Below are positions 20,935 through 30,542 of a stretch of DNA of 64,000 bases, one piece after another. Under the pieces are notes generated by a model. That model ran no database searches, was not told the origin of the DNA, and saw nothing but the letters and a program-made list of their open reading frames with translations. The first letter of the stretch is position 1, and every line of letters starts with the position of its first letter. This DNA comes from Rhodotorula mucilaginosa (lineage: Eukaryota > Basidiomycota > Microbotryomycetes > Sporidiobolales > Sporidiobolaceae): NCBI GenBank assembly GCA_034406715.1, contig CP137874.1, positions 186,001-250,000 on the forward strand, in the 5' to 3' direction. The position numbers were made by a program, and so were the translations under genes.

Positions 20935-21006
20935 GGGGGTCTAGCTCATCGGTAGAGCGCTCGCTTAGCATGCGAGAGGTGCAGGGTTCGACTCCCTGGT
21001 CCTCCA
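20935..21006 (+). tRNA. tRNA-Ala (anticodon AGC)
   Basis: The 72-nt sequence folds into a cloverleaf: D arm GCTC...GAGC, anticodon stem CTCGC/GCGAG around loop TTAGCAT (anticodon AGC), and T arm CAGGG-TTCGACT-CCCTG. The acceptor 5' GGGGGTC pairs with 3' GTCCTCC and carries the G3:U70 wobble that defines alanine tRNAs. There is no intron. One odd point is a T:T mismatch at acceptor pair 6-67. It sits directly at the end of the right repeat block. Confidence 0.93.
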
Positions 21007-21341
21007 AAAGATCTTTCTTTCGGGTCCTGCCTTTTTGCGGTCCCGGGGGGACTTTCGGAGCAGTCGGACGTTTTTCTTTTGCATTTTGGCGTGTGCAGTC
21101 CTGACATCCAGTCTATGGTCTGTGCTGTCAGTTGACCCGAACGGGTGTACGGCCTCCCCGAAGAGCGATCGCGCCACCCGACCGTCGAACGGGGGCTACT
21201 TTTGCTGCTATCCTCTCTCCGGAACTCTGCGCACCTCTCGTCAGGATCCACACCACACCACACCCGATCAGAACGTCGGCTTTTACACAGCAGCACTACA
21301 GCGGAGTATTGTAGCGACCCAAAACATGCACGTCCACCCTC
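21007..21341. other. Intergenic, no feature recognised
   Basis: This is the spacer between the tRNA and the 3' end of the minus-strand eIF3k gene. It starts with a short tRNA trailer (AAAAGATCTTTCTTTC). Short frames here have no convincing coding character. Confidence 0.5.
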
Positions 21342-22442
21342 TCAAGCCTGAGTCCGTCCGAGCAAGCGCGTGAGCTCTGCGAGAATCGGAAGCAGGGTCA
21401 GCACAGGAAGTGAAGGCAAACAGCGCAGCACAGAAAGAAAGGAAGGCCGGAACGCACGCTCGATCTCGATCCGCTCGTGGGTGACCTGGCCCTTCGGGGT
21501 GTTGCTGTCGTTTGCCGGGAGCTGCACCTCGCTGTCGCGGACGGTCCATCCTCGTGCCGACGCGAGCTGGCCGAGTTGAGAAGAGTCTGGGGAGGAGTGG
21601 CCAGTCAGTCACTGCAAAATTGCAGTCGAGACGCAACCCCACAAGAGGACCCACCCGAGATGCCGAGGAAGCCTTCGAGGGTCGACTTTTTGATGCTCCG
21701 GAAGCTGCGCTCCATCTCGTGTGCCATGCTGGCGCGCACGCGCTCCTCGCAGCCCTGAGCCGCCTCGACGAGACCCTTGACACGCGCGCGGACCTCGTCC
21801 TCGCGGTCGCCTCCGTCCTGCCCTTGCCGGAACAGGGTCCAGAACGCGCGGAGTTTGCGAGCCTGGAGGAGTTTGCTCAGCTCAAACAGGCGGAGAGCCG
21901 TCTCCTTCTCGCCGTGCGGTTCGGCAGGTCGCGCGGGAGCCTGGTCTTCCTCGTCATCGTCATCCGAGTCGGGAGCGGCAGGCGGGAGGGCGGCACCAAC
22001 GACGAACGAGTCGGAGAGGAGGGCCCAGGCGAGGGAAAAGTCGGGAGAGAAGGGGGCGTGGACAAGCGAGAGGAACAGGACCGAGAGCGTCGCCGGCGGC
22101 GAGAGGATGGCCGGGTTGAATTGGCTGAGCGCGCGCGAGGGTGGGGATGGTGATCGTCGTGGTCAGTTTTGGGTTCGCTGGGACCAAGTCCATCGCCAGT
22201 GTGAACTCACTAGAGCTTGAGGAGGGCGAGGTTGGCGAGGAGGTCGTACTGGTCGTTGGCGAGCTGCTGCTGGAGGTAGTCCTCGAGCAGGTGCACGTCT
22301 GCAAGGCCGTGTGGTTAGCCAGAGTAATCTTGGACCTCTCCCCTGTCTCGGTCTAGGCTGCTGGCTCACTCGAAGGGTTGTAGCGGTCGACGCCCGAGAT
22401 GAGCGTCTCGATGTGCGACGGCCGGTTCGCGTTGGCAAGCAT
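21342..22442 (-). CDS. EIF3K: Translation initiation factor eIF3 subunit K
   Basis: Five exons in transcript order: 22442-22370, 22298-22211, 22124-21655, 21586-21458 and 21376-21342, encoding about 264 aa (human eIF3k has 218). The protein starts MLANANRPSHIETLISGVDR, then YNP, and continues with QYDLLANLALLKLYQFNPAI, which closely follows the human start (KGIDRYNPEN... YDLEANLAVLKLYQFNPAF). The C-terminal half has the winged-helix part around SSQLGQLASARGW. Family knowledge: eIF3k pairs with eIF3l at the edge of the eIF3 complex, which recruits the 40S ribosome and mRNA in the cytoplasm. A GC-rich acidic insertion (SDDDDEEDQ) lengthens the middle. A TGCAG acceptor-like site just upstream of the ATG suggests an intron in the 5' leader. 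Confidence 0.88.
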
Positions 22443-23728
22443 GCTGGGCGAGTCGAGGATTGATCTGCACGCGAGTTGCTCGTGTCAGTCTGCTGCTATG
22501 CACAACTTGTTGCGCGGTTGAGGCGGTGCGGTTCTCTCGCCTTGAGCACCACGATGAGCGAGTGAGGCGCAAGCACAGGCACCAGGCTCACCTAGATAGA
22601 GGGCTAGTGAGGAGAAGAGGAGACTATAGCTGGTGTGTTTGCCTCGTTCAAAGCGTAGTCGTGCAGCTGCGAGATGCGAGCAATCGAAACTCTCTCACTC
22701 GTGCGTGCACGCGAACGACAAAGTCGAACGAAAAGATTTTCCCCAACTTCTTTCGGAGAGAGGCCTACATTCTAGACGGTCTAAGCACTAGAGCCATGGA
22801 GGTGTACATGCAACGGTGGTGCTCCCACTTCCGAGAGCCGGAGCCAACTTGGCGAGCGTCCATACGTCGAGTCGTCCGAATCAGTCGGCCTGCGTCCGAC
22901 GGAAGCCTGCTACGCGTCCATTCGTCGGCCGCTTTGGGCGAGGTCAAGCTGACGGAGAATCGGACAAGCACTCCAGGCCCGCCACTGCCCTCAAAGTCCA
23001 TTCCCCGTACAGGCGCAGGCTCTTGACCCGAAATTTGCATTGTCGCCGGGAAGAGGAGCAGCGCTGACACCATGTCGATTCGCGAGGATGAAGGGGAGCA
23101 GAAGCCTGAGGAGCTTGATCTTCTCCGGAGAGTGACCCCGGGCATGGTCTTATGCCCTGATGCCGGGTCGCTGGAGGCGAGAAAGTTTCGAGGACGGTCG
23201 GACGCGGCCGCGCGCAGCCAGCGTGCGGATCTCGCGCGAGTTGGTTCGGTGAGCAGGGGCAGCATGAGCAGTAGAACCTGAGCCGTATAAGAATATGATG
23301 AGTGCCGGTACAGTTCCCTCCTCGGACACCGTCGAACCCCATCCCCGAGCGCCGAGGATTGTGTCCCGGAGCGCGCGGTGCGCACACATGGACGCGCGGG
23401 TCAGCGTCCACGAGCATGATCTGCGCTGGGCGTGTAGATGGAAAGCCAAGCGGCATACATAGCAGTGCGAGGCGAAGCAGGTCCATCGCCATCTGCTGCC
23501 GTCGCGACGTCCTCGGCGGAGAAGGGAAGCTGCAAGCCTGCGGGACAACACGGCGAGCTGGTCGTTACTTTGGCGCGTCTGTCGATCCACTCGTGAGTGT
23601 AGCTGCAGCGGTTCAGCGAGGAGGCGAGTGAATGAGCTGCGGAAGAGAGACGCGGTCGTTCAACAACGGCTTTTGGCTTGCACCACTCTAAACGCACTCC
23701 CGCCAAACTGTCCATCGAAAACGAGCGC
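22443..23728. other. Divergent intergenic region, no gene recognised
   Basis: These 1.3 kb lie between the starts of eIF3k (-) and the LRR gene (+) and probably hold both promoters and leader sequences. Several minus-strand frames up to about 180 codons exist. None has a recognisable domain or convincing splice structure, and I do not call them. Confidence 0.5.
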
Positions 23729-26700
23729 ATGAGCGCACCCAACACCCCGATCCGCTCGCGCACCCGGCCACCGCAGTCGGTGCGCGGCGACGCTGCCACT
23801 CCAGATCAACAGCAGCCGTCTCGTCGCGCTGCCCTCTCTCCGCGGTCTACAGCCACAGCGAGCCCACAGAGTAGGGCTGTTCATAGTCGAAGGAGCCTAC
23901 AGACACTGTACTGACACGCTGCCCCGACTCCGCAGTCAAAGCGGCACTCGCAGCGCTCCGAAACCGCCGAAGTCCGCTCGCCGAATCATCCAACTTTAAG
24001 GCTGCTGAAACTCGCACCGACAGCCCGAGTCGGGATGCATTCTCGACGCCAGTCAGGCAGCGTAATGCTCCCAGTGACGAGCCCGTGGAGCAAGCCGAAC
24101 AAGCAGGAGAGGACGCCGAGATGAGCGAGCCGGTGCAGCTCGAATGGAAATTGACAGACGAGGCCGCCATGGTCGAACGCGCAAAACGCACCGGTACAGT
24201 CTCTCCAGCCCGCTTGAATTTGTGCCACCGAGAGAGAATAGCTGACCCAACTTGACCCGTTCCGATAGGCCTGCTCAACCTCGCCTCACGCGGCCTGACT
24301 GCAGTCCCTCGCAAAGTCTACTCGTCTCTCATTCATCACTCTTCGCCGTTCCACCCGTCACGGAGACGACCGTTCGACTATCGCACCGAGGAGCAGTTTG
24401 ACTTTAGCATCGCTGTCGACAACGACAACGGCTCGTCATCGGGAGCGGAGAAAGCCGAGGGAGAGGGCGCAGTGCCGTGGTACGAGCAAGAAGTCCTCAA
24501 GTCGCTCAACCTCGGCAACAACGAGCTTGAAGCAGTTGAAGAAGAAATGGGAGGCTTCGAAGAGCTAGAGTTCCTGGATGTGCGCTCCCTCGAATCTCTC
24601 GAGCGAAAAGACTCGCGATCCTGACGACGTTGCCCCACCACCAGCTGCACAACAACCGCCTCACCGCCATCCCGTCTTCCCTCGCCTTCCTTCATAACCT
24701 CACCTCCCTCACCCTGTCACACAACCGCCTCTCGACCTTCCCACTTCAGGTCCTCAACCTCGTCTCGCTCCGCGAACTCTCGCTCGCGCACAACGAGCTC
24801 ACGTCGCTCTGGCCAGTCGATTGGCGAGACCAGCTGAAGGCAGCAGTCCAAGCACCGGATGCGAGTCCGAGCGCGACGCCGGAACATGTCGACCGATTCG
24901 CGGACGTGCTCGGACCGGCATTGGGTCAACTCGGCACAGCGTCCTCCTCCTCCTCATCATCATCGCCTCCTCCTCCTCCTTTGCCGAATCTCAAAGTTCT
25001 CTCGCTGGCGGGGAACCGACTCGGGACGACTCTGAAACAGCCGGATTTTGCGTTGCCGGCTCGACTCGCCTCGCTCGACCTGTCCGACTGCGGATTCGTC
25101 GACTCGGACATCCCGATCCACCCGCTCGGGCAGCTTCCCGACCTCGCCGAGCTCGATTTGTCTCGCAATCAACTCGGCGACCACTTCCCGTCGGCGCTTC
25201 CCGCAGACTCTGCGACAACACAAGCGACGGAGGCCCTCCTCTTTCCTGCGCTCGAAAAGCTCCACGTCGCCGTCAACCCGATCGAGTCGCTCGAACACCT
25301 CGAAGCGTTCTTGACCGCACGCGTCTCAAGACCGATCAACTACTTTGGGTTGCCGAAAGTGGTGGAGAACCTGGTCCGGAACCAGGAGAGGCGAGATGGG
25401 AGGAGGATCGGTGTGCCGGTCAAGAACGACAGTCGCTCGCCGGCGTCGATCGACGAAAAGTCGGCCCCAAAAGCTGTCGAAGCTGTGCCGCCGTCCCCCG
25501 ATGACCCTCAGGTTCCAGTCACTCCGCTCGAGGTGGATGTCCGCGAGTGTTTCCTCCGGAACGAGCAGGCTCGGAGACGGGCCCTCTTCCCGCCGACGGC
25601 ATCGAGTCTCGCTCGGGACCGAGCAGAACGGCTGCAACGCGCTCGTGTGGGACCTCATACCGGCACTTCTTCCATGGCGGAAAACGGGTCCCAGGAGGTC
25701 TCGAGACCAGCCTCACCCGGAGTCCCGATCAGTCCGACCTCGTCGATGTTCGATCCCAACTTTGTACAAGCGCCTGCAGTCGAAGGTTCTTCCTCCGACA
25801 CGCCGTTGACTCCGACTCGGCGCCGGCAGGTCGTCCTCGAGGCGTGGGAGATCGAAGCCGCAGCGGGGTTGTCGACTCCGGCGGGTCGGCGGAAAGCCGC
25901 TGCGCGAGCCGCGCGCGAAGCGGAACAAGCTGCTGCTGCAGCAGCCGAAGAGGAGAAGCGTCGGCGGGAGCAGGTGGAGGAAGCGGCGGAACGGAGGAGG
26001 AGGAAGGAGCAAATCGAGCGGGAGGCAGAGGACCGGAAGGCGAACGAGCTGGCGGACCTGATGCGAAACGTCAAGCTCGATGATGCACGCGAAGATCGAG
26101 AAGTACCGGACGACGACGACGAGGCTGAAGGCAGTATGGACGAGTCGGTCGACCCGCCGCCGTACTCGCCTCGCTCGCCGCCCCGCTCGCCGTCACCGGT
26201 ACCTTCGCCGGCGGTGGTCCTAGCGCCGACTCTCAATCTTGCCAACGGCGGCGGCTCAATCGAGCACGACGCTGAAGACCCCGCCCTTGCTCTCGTCCTC
26301 TCCTCCATCACGCGGACTGCCGGCAAGGTCTCGGTCAACCTCACCTCCCGCGCCTTGTCTACCTTGCCGCCGCGGTCATCCCACGCCTCTGCCGGCTCGG
26401 GCTCGAACGAGCTCGCCAAAGTCACGCACATCGACTGCTCCCAGAACCAGCTCACGAAACTCCCCTGTGCGATCCTGCACGGGTGGCAGTCGACTCGAGC
26501 CTTGCGCGTGCTCGACCTGTCGAGGAACCGCCTCGCCACTCTCGACCTTCTCCCGACCGCCGCGGAGAACGACAACTTGTTTCCTTGCCTAGAAGTGCTC
26601 GACCTGTCGAGCAACGCTTTGCCGAGCACGGTCTCGCGCGCGGCCGGTGAGGCTCCGATCCCCCTACTCGCGGCTCTCGCGTCGTTGGCGCCGTCGCTCT

Positions 26701-27080
26701 CCGTGCTCAGGCTGCGACAGAACCGTCTCACCAATGTCTCGGGAATCGAAAACCTCGTAACGGGAACGTCGTCGTCGTCAACCCGGCCGGAGCGCAAGCG
26801 AAGGCTGCGCGTCCTCGACCTCGGCGAGAACCGCATCTCCGACCTCGACGCCTTGTGTGCCATCGCCGAAGATCGCACCGCCGTCTCAACCTGGCAATGC
26901 GATGAGCTCGACTTGGGCATGAACGAGATCCGACAACTCCCGCCCAAGTTGGGCCTGTTGCCGGATAACCTGATCTTGCACTTGATCGGGAACGCTTTCC
27001 GGTTCCCGAAGCGCGAGGTGTATGAGCACGCGGGCGAGCGGAGGGTGATCCCGTGGTTGCGGGAGCGGCTGCAGGCGTGA
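23729..27080 (+). CDS. Leucine-rich repeat protein, LRRC40-like
   Basis: Four exons (23729-23870, 23936-24193, 24269-24579, 24645-27080) encode about 1048 aa. The N-terminal 130 residues are low complexity. Then come LLNLASRGLTAVPRKVY, WYEQEVLKSLNLGNNELEAV and a run of LRRs (LHNNRLTAIPSSLAFLHNL and others). A long charged, Ala/Glu/Arg-rich coiled coil with proline stretches (about residues 540-710) follows. A second LRR block (VTHIDCSQNQLTKLPCAIL onward) ends with LILHLIGNAFRFPKREVYE and IPWLRERLQA. The opening, the split LRR blocks and the ending match LRRC40, but at about 600 aa that protein lacks the long insertion. The function of LRRC40 is poorly known, and a protein-binding scaffold is likely. 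The ATG at 23729 is the first in frame. The intron at 24580-24644 falls inside an LRR and restores the LxxN pattern. Confidence 0.85.
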
Positions 27081-27247
27081 GGGTATAAGAAAGGAGACGA
27101 CGTAGACTTGGGGGCTGTTGATTCGCACCGAATTTATTCATCCCGAGCCTTCTCATGAGCGTCTTCTCCTTACTGTACATCGAGGCCTAGGGAGTGGATC
27201 GCAATGCGACAGTGGATAGTATCTACATCGAGGAACAGTATCTACAT

Positions 27248-28324
27248 TTAGGGATTCCGCGCTCCGGCTTGTTCGGCCGCCGCGACTCCGCCTGCTACTT
27301 CGTAGACATCGCCGGCGAGCTCCAGTGCAGATCTGCGCGGCAAGGTCTCGGACCAGAAGCTATAGCACAACGAGACTGTGGATCAGTCTCGAGGAAAGGA
27401 GGTCCGGAAAGAAGGTGAACTTCGAACCCACCGCATGATGTCGCGCCACTCGTCCATGCCTCTGGGCATGCCTTCTCGGCCTCGACCCCCGGGCAGTTTG
27501 ACCTCCTTGACCGACTGGAAACCTTTGCGCCAACTGGGGACGCCGATCGACCGTTCCTCGGGCGCGCGGTACACGAGGCACACCTTTGTCGCCGCCGGAG
27601 TTGACAGAGTCGGATGCGAGAGGAGCGGAGCCGACACGCAAACGAGCGAGCCGAGGTGGTCTGCGGCGGGTCGCGATCGTGACCACTGGAGGGCGAGTTC
27701 GGCGGCGCAAGAGCCACCTTGGGCGAAACCGAAGCAGTGGATTCGGCTCGAGTGCCAGCCGCACCCTTGTGGAGTCGGGCTCGTCAAGTACTCGAGGACG
27801 CGGGTGGAGAGGGCGAGCGTCTTTGTAGGATTCGGATTCTGGATAACTGCAGGAAAGCTCGGTCAACAATCGGAAGGAGAAGCCAGCGAGCGAAGAGACG
27901 AGTGGTTTTCAGGTTGCCGGCTGGATTCGGACTTCCGATCTTACCTTCTCCGAGCTGGTCAAAGCTGTCCCACCACTGGTACGCTTCTTCTTCGAGTACA
28001 GGAATCTGCGCCGGTGCCTGTAGCGCGAGGACGGCCGTTTGTGGCAAATTGAGAGATTGACCGAGTTCGGCGAACGGTTTCGCAGTATCGCCTGTATTCG
28101 TGCGCGGGGAGTAAGATGTAAGCTCTGGTTCGAAGGAGCTGTAGTCCGGTTACGGGCAAGGATTACTCGCCTAGACCGTGGAAGAGGACGAGCAGGTTGG
28201 TTTCGATGCCATCTTTTGGCGGAGCGTAGACGGACCGGAGAGCGCGATCCACGGTGGACAGGTCAGGTTTCGGGTGGGACACGTCGCCCTGGACCGGCCT
28301 GACCGACAAGTGCGCTGCTTCCAT
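27248..28324 (-). CDS. Acyl-protein thioesterase/carboxylesterase-like alpha/beta protein, catalytic triad apparently lost
   Basis: Four exons: 28324-28171, 28091-27945, 27846-27432 and 27359-27248, encoding about 275 aa. The fold markers of the phospholipase/carboxylesterase family (PF02230) are clear: NLLVLFHGLGDTAKPFAELG, then QTAVLALQAP, AYQWWDSFD, and an FGFAQGGSCAAELAL elbow, ending DIMRFW. The elbow reads G-F-A-Q-G, so the usual Ser nucleophile is Ala. The HGxxDxxVP acid motif is replaced by YRAPEERSIG. The GMGH motif with the catalytic His reads GMPRG. From sequence this looks like a non-catalytic member, possibly a binding protein. The first intron (28170-28092) uses a GC donor (GCGAGT), which is required to keep HGLGDTAKPF in frame. 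It is divergent from POLD3, with only 109 bp between the two starts. Confidence 0.8.
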
Positions 28325-28433
28325 CTCGATTTGCCGAGTTGTGCGCGTTCTCGTCGCGTCGAGGAGCGAGTCCGCGTCTCTCTCCTTTTGCTCGCAGCTT
28401 GCACGGCTCTAGACGGGCAGCCGACTCGCCAGG
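28325..28433. promoter_or_regulatory. Compact divergent promoter of the hydrolase-like gene and POLD3
   Basis: Only 109 bp separate the two ATGs on opposite strands. Both genes must be driven from this interval or from within each other's first exons. No TATA box is evident, and the sequence is mixed GC-rich with a CTCTCTCC run. Confidence 0.55.
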
Positions 28434-30258
28434 ATGGAGCACCAGCGAGCGTTCACCAAGCTCACGAAGCGTATCGCCATTGAAAAGACCATCGCAAGCC
28501 CTGCTCACTCGCTCCTTCTTGCAGCTCCACTCTTCTGACCCCTCTGCGATGACCACAGCTTTCGTACCGCCTGGCTGCCCGTGAACTCGGTGTATCCGTA
28601 CACGATGCCAAACAGTACGTTCTCCTCTTTCCTCCCGACCGCAAAGAGAGCTCCTCTCATCGTCGTCCGTTGGCTGATCATCGCTTCTTTCCAACCCTCG
28701 TGCAGAATTCTCGCCGCCTACCTCGCTTCAGATCCAGCAAAAGAGCGCGGCGTGACCGCGACCTACCTTTTGACCGGCTACCTCAAAGAAGACACTGCCG
28801 AGAACGGAAAGGGCGCCGACGCGATGGACATTGACGGTCTCGACGCGACTCAGTCGAGCCAGAACGGAGCTGGAGGCGATGAAGTGGCCCTTGCAGAGGT
28901 CGTCAAGACCAAGACCATGATGGTCGTGCAGCAGGATGAACTCGAAGGCAAGTCCGGAGGCTTGTTGTGTCGCGCGTCCGTATCCTGCACGCGAGCTAAC
29001 CGACTCCGCGCAAAAAATGCAGCCAAAACCGCCCTGTTCTCGTCCGCGCCCACTTCGCACGTCTATGCCCTCGTCCCGACGCGCTTGACCTCCCTCGCCC
29101 TCCTGTCCGCCTCGGCGCTGTCCTTGATCCGCCCCGAGATCCGCGAGCAAAAGTGGAAAGTCGCACCGGAAAGTGCGCCCGCGTATGGAGGGATCGTTCA
29201 CCCCGATGGCGAGCGTAAAGTCCCGCAAGGGAAGCGTAAGGCTCCCCCTATGCCTGCAGCAGCAGCGGCGGCGGCGCCGAAAGCGGGACCGAGCGGGACG
29301 TCGAAACCGGCCAAGAAGGACCAGGAGGTGGCGGCGGCTTCCAAGCCGGTCAAGGGCAAGGGCAAAGGCAAGGAAAAGGAGACTGCGTCGTCGGCCGCTG
29401 CAAGCAAGGGCAAAGCCAAAAAGGAGGAACCCAAGATTCGCCCGATCGGTCAACTCGGCGGTTTGTTTGCTAAAAAGTTAGACGACTCGGCGACGAAGAA
29501 GAACAAGGGCAAGAAGAAGGCCGACTCGGATGACTCGGACGCCGACGGCAGTGACGACGACGAGGACGAGGAAGAGGTCAAGCCGAAAAAGTCCATTCCC
29601 GCGAAGCGCAAGTCGACTTCGCCGGCCGTGTCGCGCAAGAAACCCGCCCCGGCGGCTGCGCCTCCCAAAAAAGCGACCACGGCACCTGCGAAGAAGAAGA
29701 CTCCCGAGATCATCATGGACGACGACGACGAGTTTGGCGCATGGGATATGGACGAAGAGGCGATGCTCGAGGCGGAACGCGCGGCAGAAGAGAGTTTCAA
29801 AGCTCAAGCCCAGGCCAAGGCCGCCGGCATGTCGCGAGGGAACTCTTCAACCTCGACGTCGAAGGAGGCTTCCGAACCGAGAAAAGGCGAGACCAAGGCG
29901 GAACGGCAAAAGCGCGAACTCGAGGTGCGTGTGACTTTTCTTTTTCTCGGCGCTTCGGAGTACCCGCTCTCCTGACGCGACGCCAAACTGTTCGACCTTT
30001 GCAGGAGATGATGAAGAGCGACGACATGGAAATCGACGAGAAGAAACCGTCGCGGGCGCCTTCACGTGAGTTCAACCTTGCTTTTCACGGCCGTCGAAGA
30101 GAGCGTCGTCATATTGACCAGGCTCGGGCCCTCTTTTCACAGTCTCGCGCACTTCGTCGTCCTCGTCTGTTGCGGCGAACAAGTCTGCCGCCGAGAAGAA
30201 GAAAGCCGCCGCCGCGCCTGCTCAAAAGAGCCTCGGATCTTTCTTTAAAAAGGGCTGA
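28434..30258 (+). CDS. POLD3: DNA polymerase delta subunit 3 (POLD3/Cdc27 type)
   Basis: Six exons (28434-28493, 28559-28614, 28706-28947, 29023-29924, 30005-30065, 30143-30258) encode about 478 aa. The N-terminal winged-helix part reads IEKTILSYRLAARELGVSVH, DAKQILAAYL and GVTATYLLTGYL, as in Cdc27/POLD3. The middle and C-terminal parts are Lys/Glu/Ala rich and disordered. The last residues, QKSLGSFFKKG, form a canonical PCNA-interacting (PIP) box. Family knowledge: the subunit links the Pol delta catalytic core to PCNA during lagging-strand synthesis and repair in the nucleus. Two introns use GC donors: 28494-28558 (GCAAGC) and 28948-29022 (GCAAGT, with a perfect CTAAC branch site). The second is 75 nt, a multiple of three without an in-frame stop, so an intron-retained protein is possible. 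Confidence 0.9.
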
Positions 30259-30542
30259 AGACGGTTCGTGGGAGAAGGCTTGGTGTAGGCTTACGACCGA
30301 GGAGGCTGTCATTTGGGGGATCCGTGCATGTCGTACAATCGTAATGTAATGCTCCGCCGTACGGCTCTACAGGCAGAGAAAGATGGATCGCGCGCGATTC
30401 AGGGTTGGGGCAAATGCAAGGGACGTGCATGAGGGAGATGTAAAGGACAGCGGAAGAGAGTCAAGGGTCGTCATGGTACGTCGGAGAGAGAAGTGTCTGC
30501 TGAAGAGAAAAAATAGTGGGAAATGGAGAAAAGAGGGGATCG

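Noticed and set aside
22944-23799. Several overlapping minus-strand frames in the eIF3k-LRRC40 interval
   Set aside because: They do not join through plausible introns and show no recognisable family. Left as intergenic.
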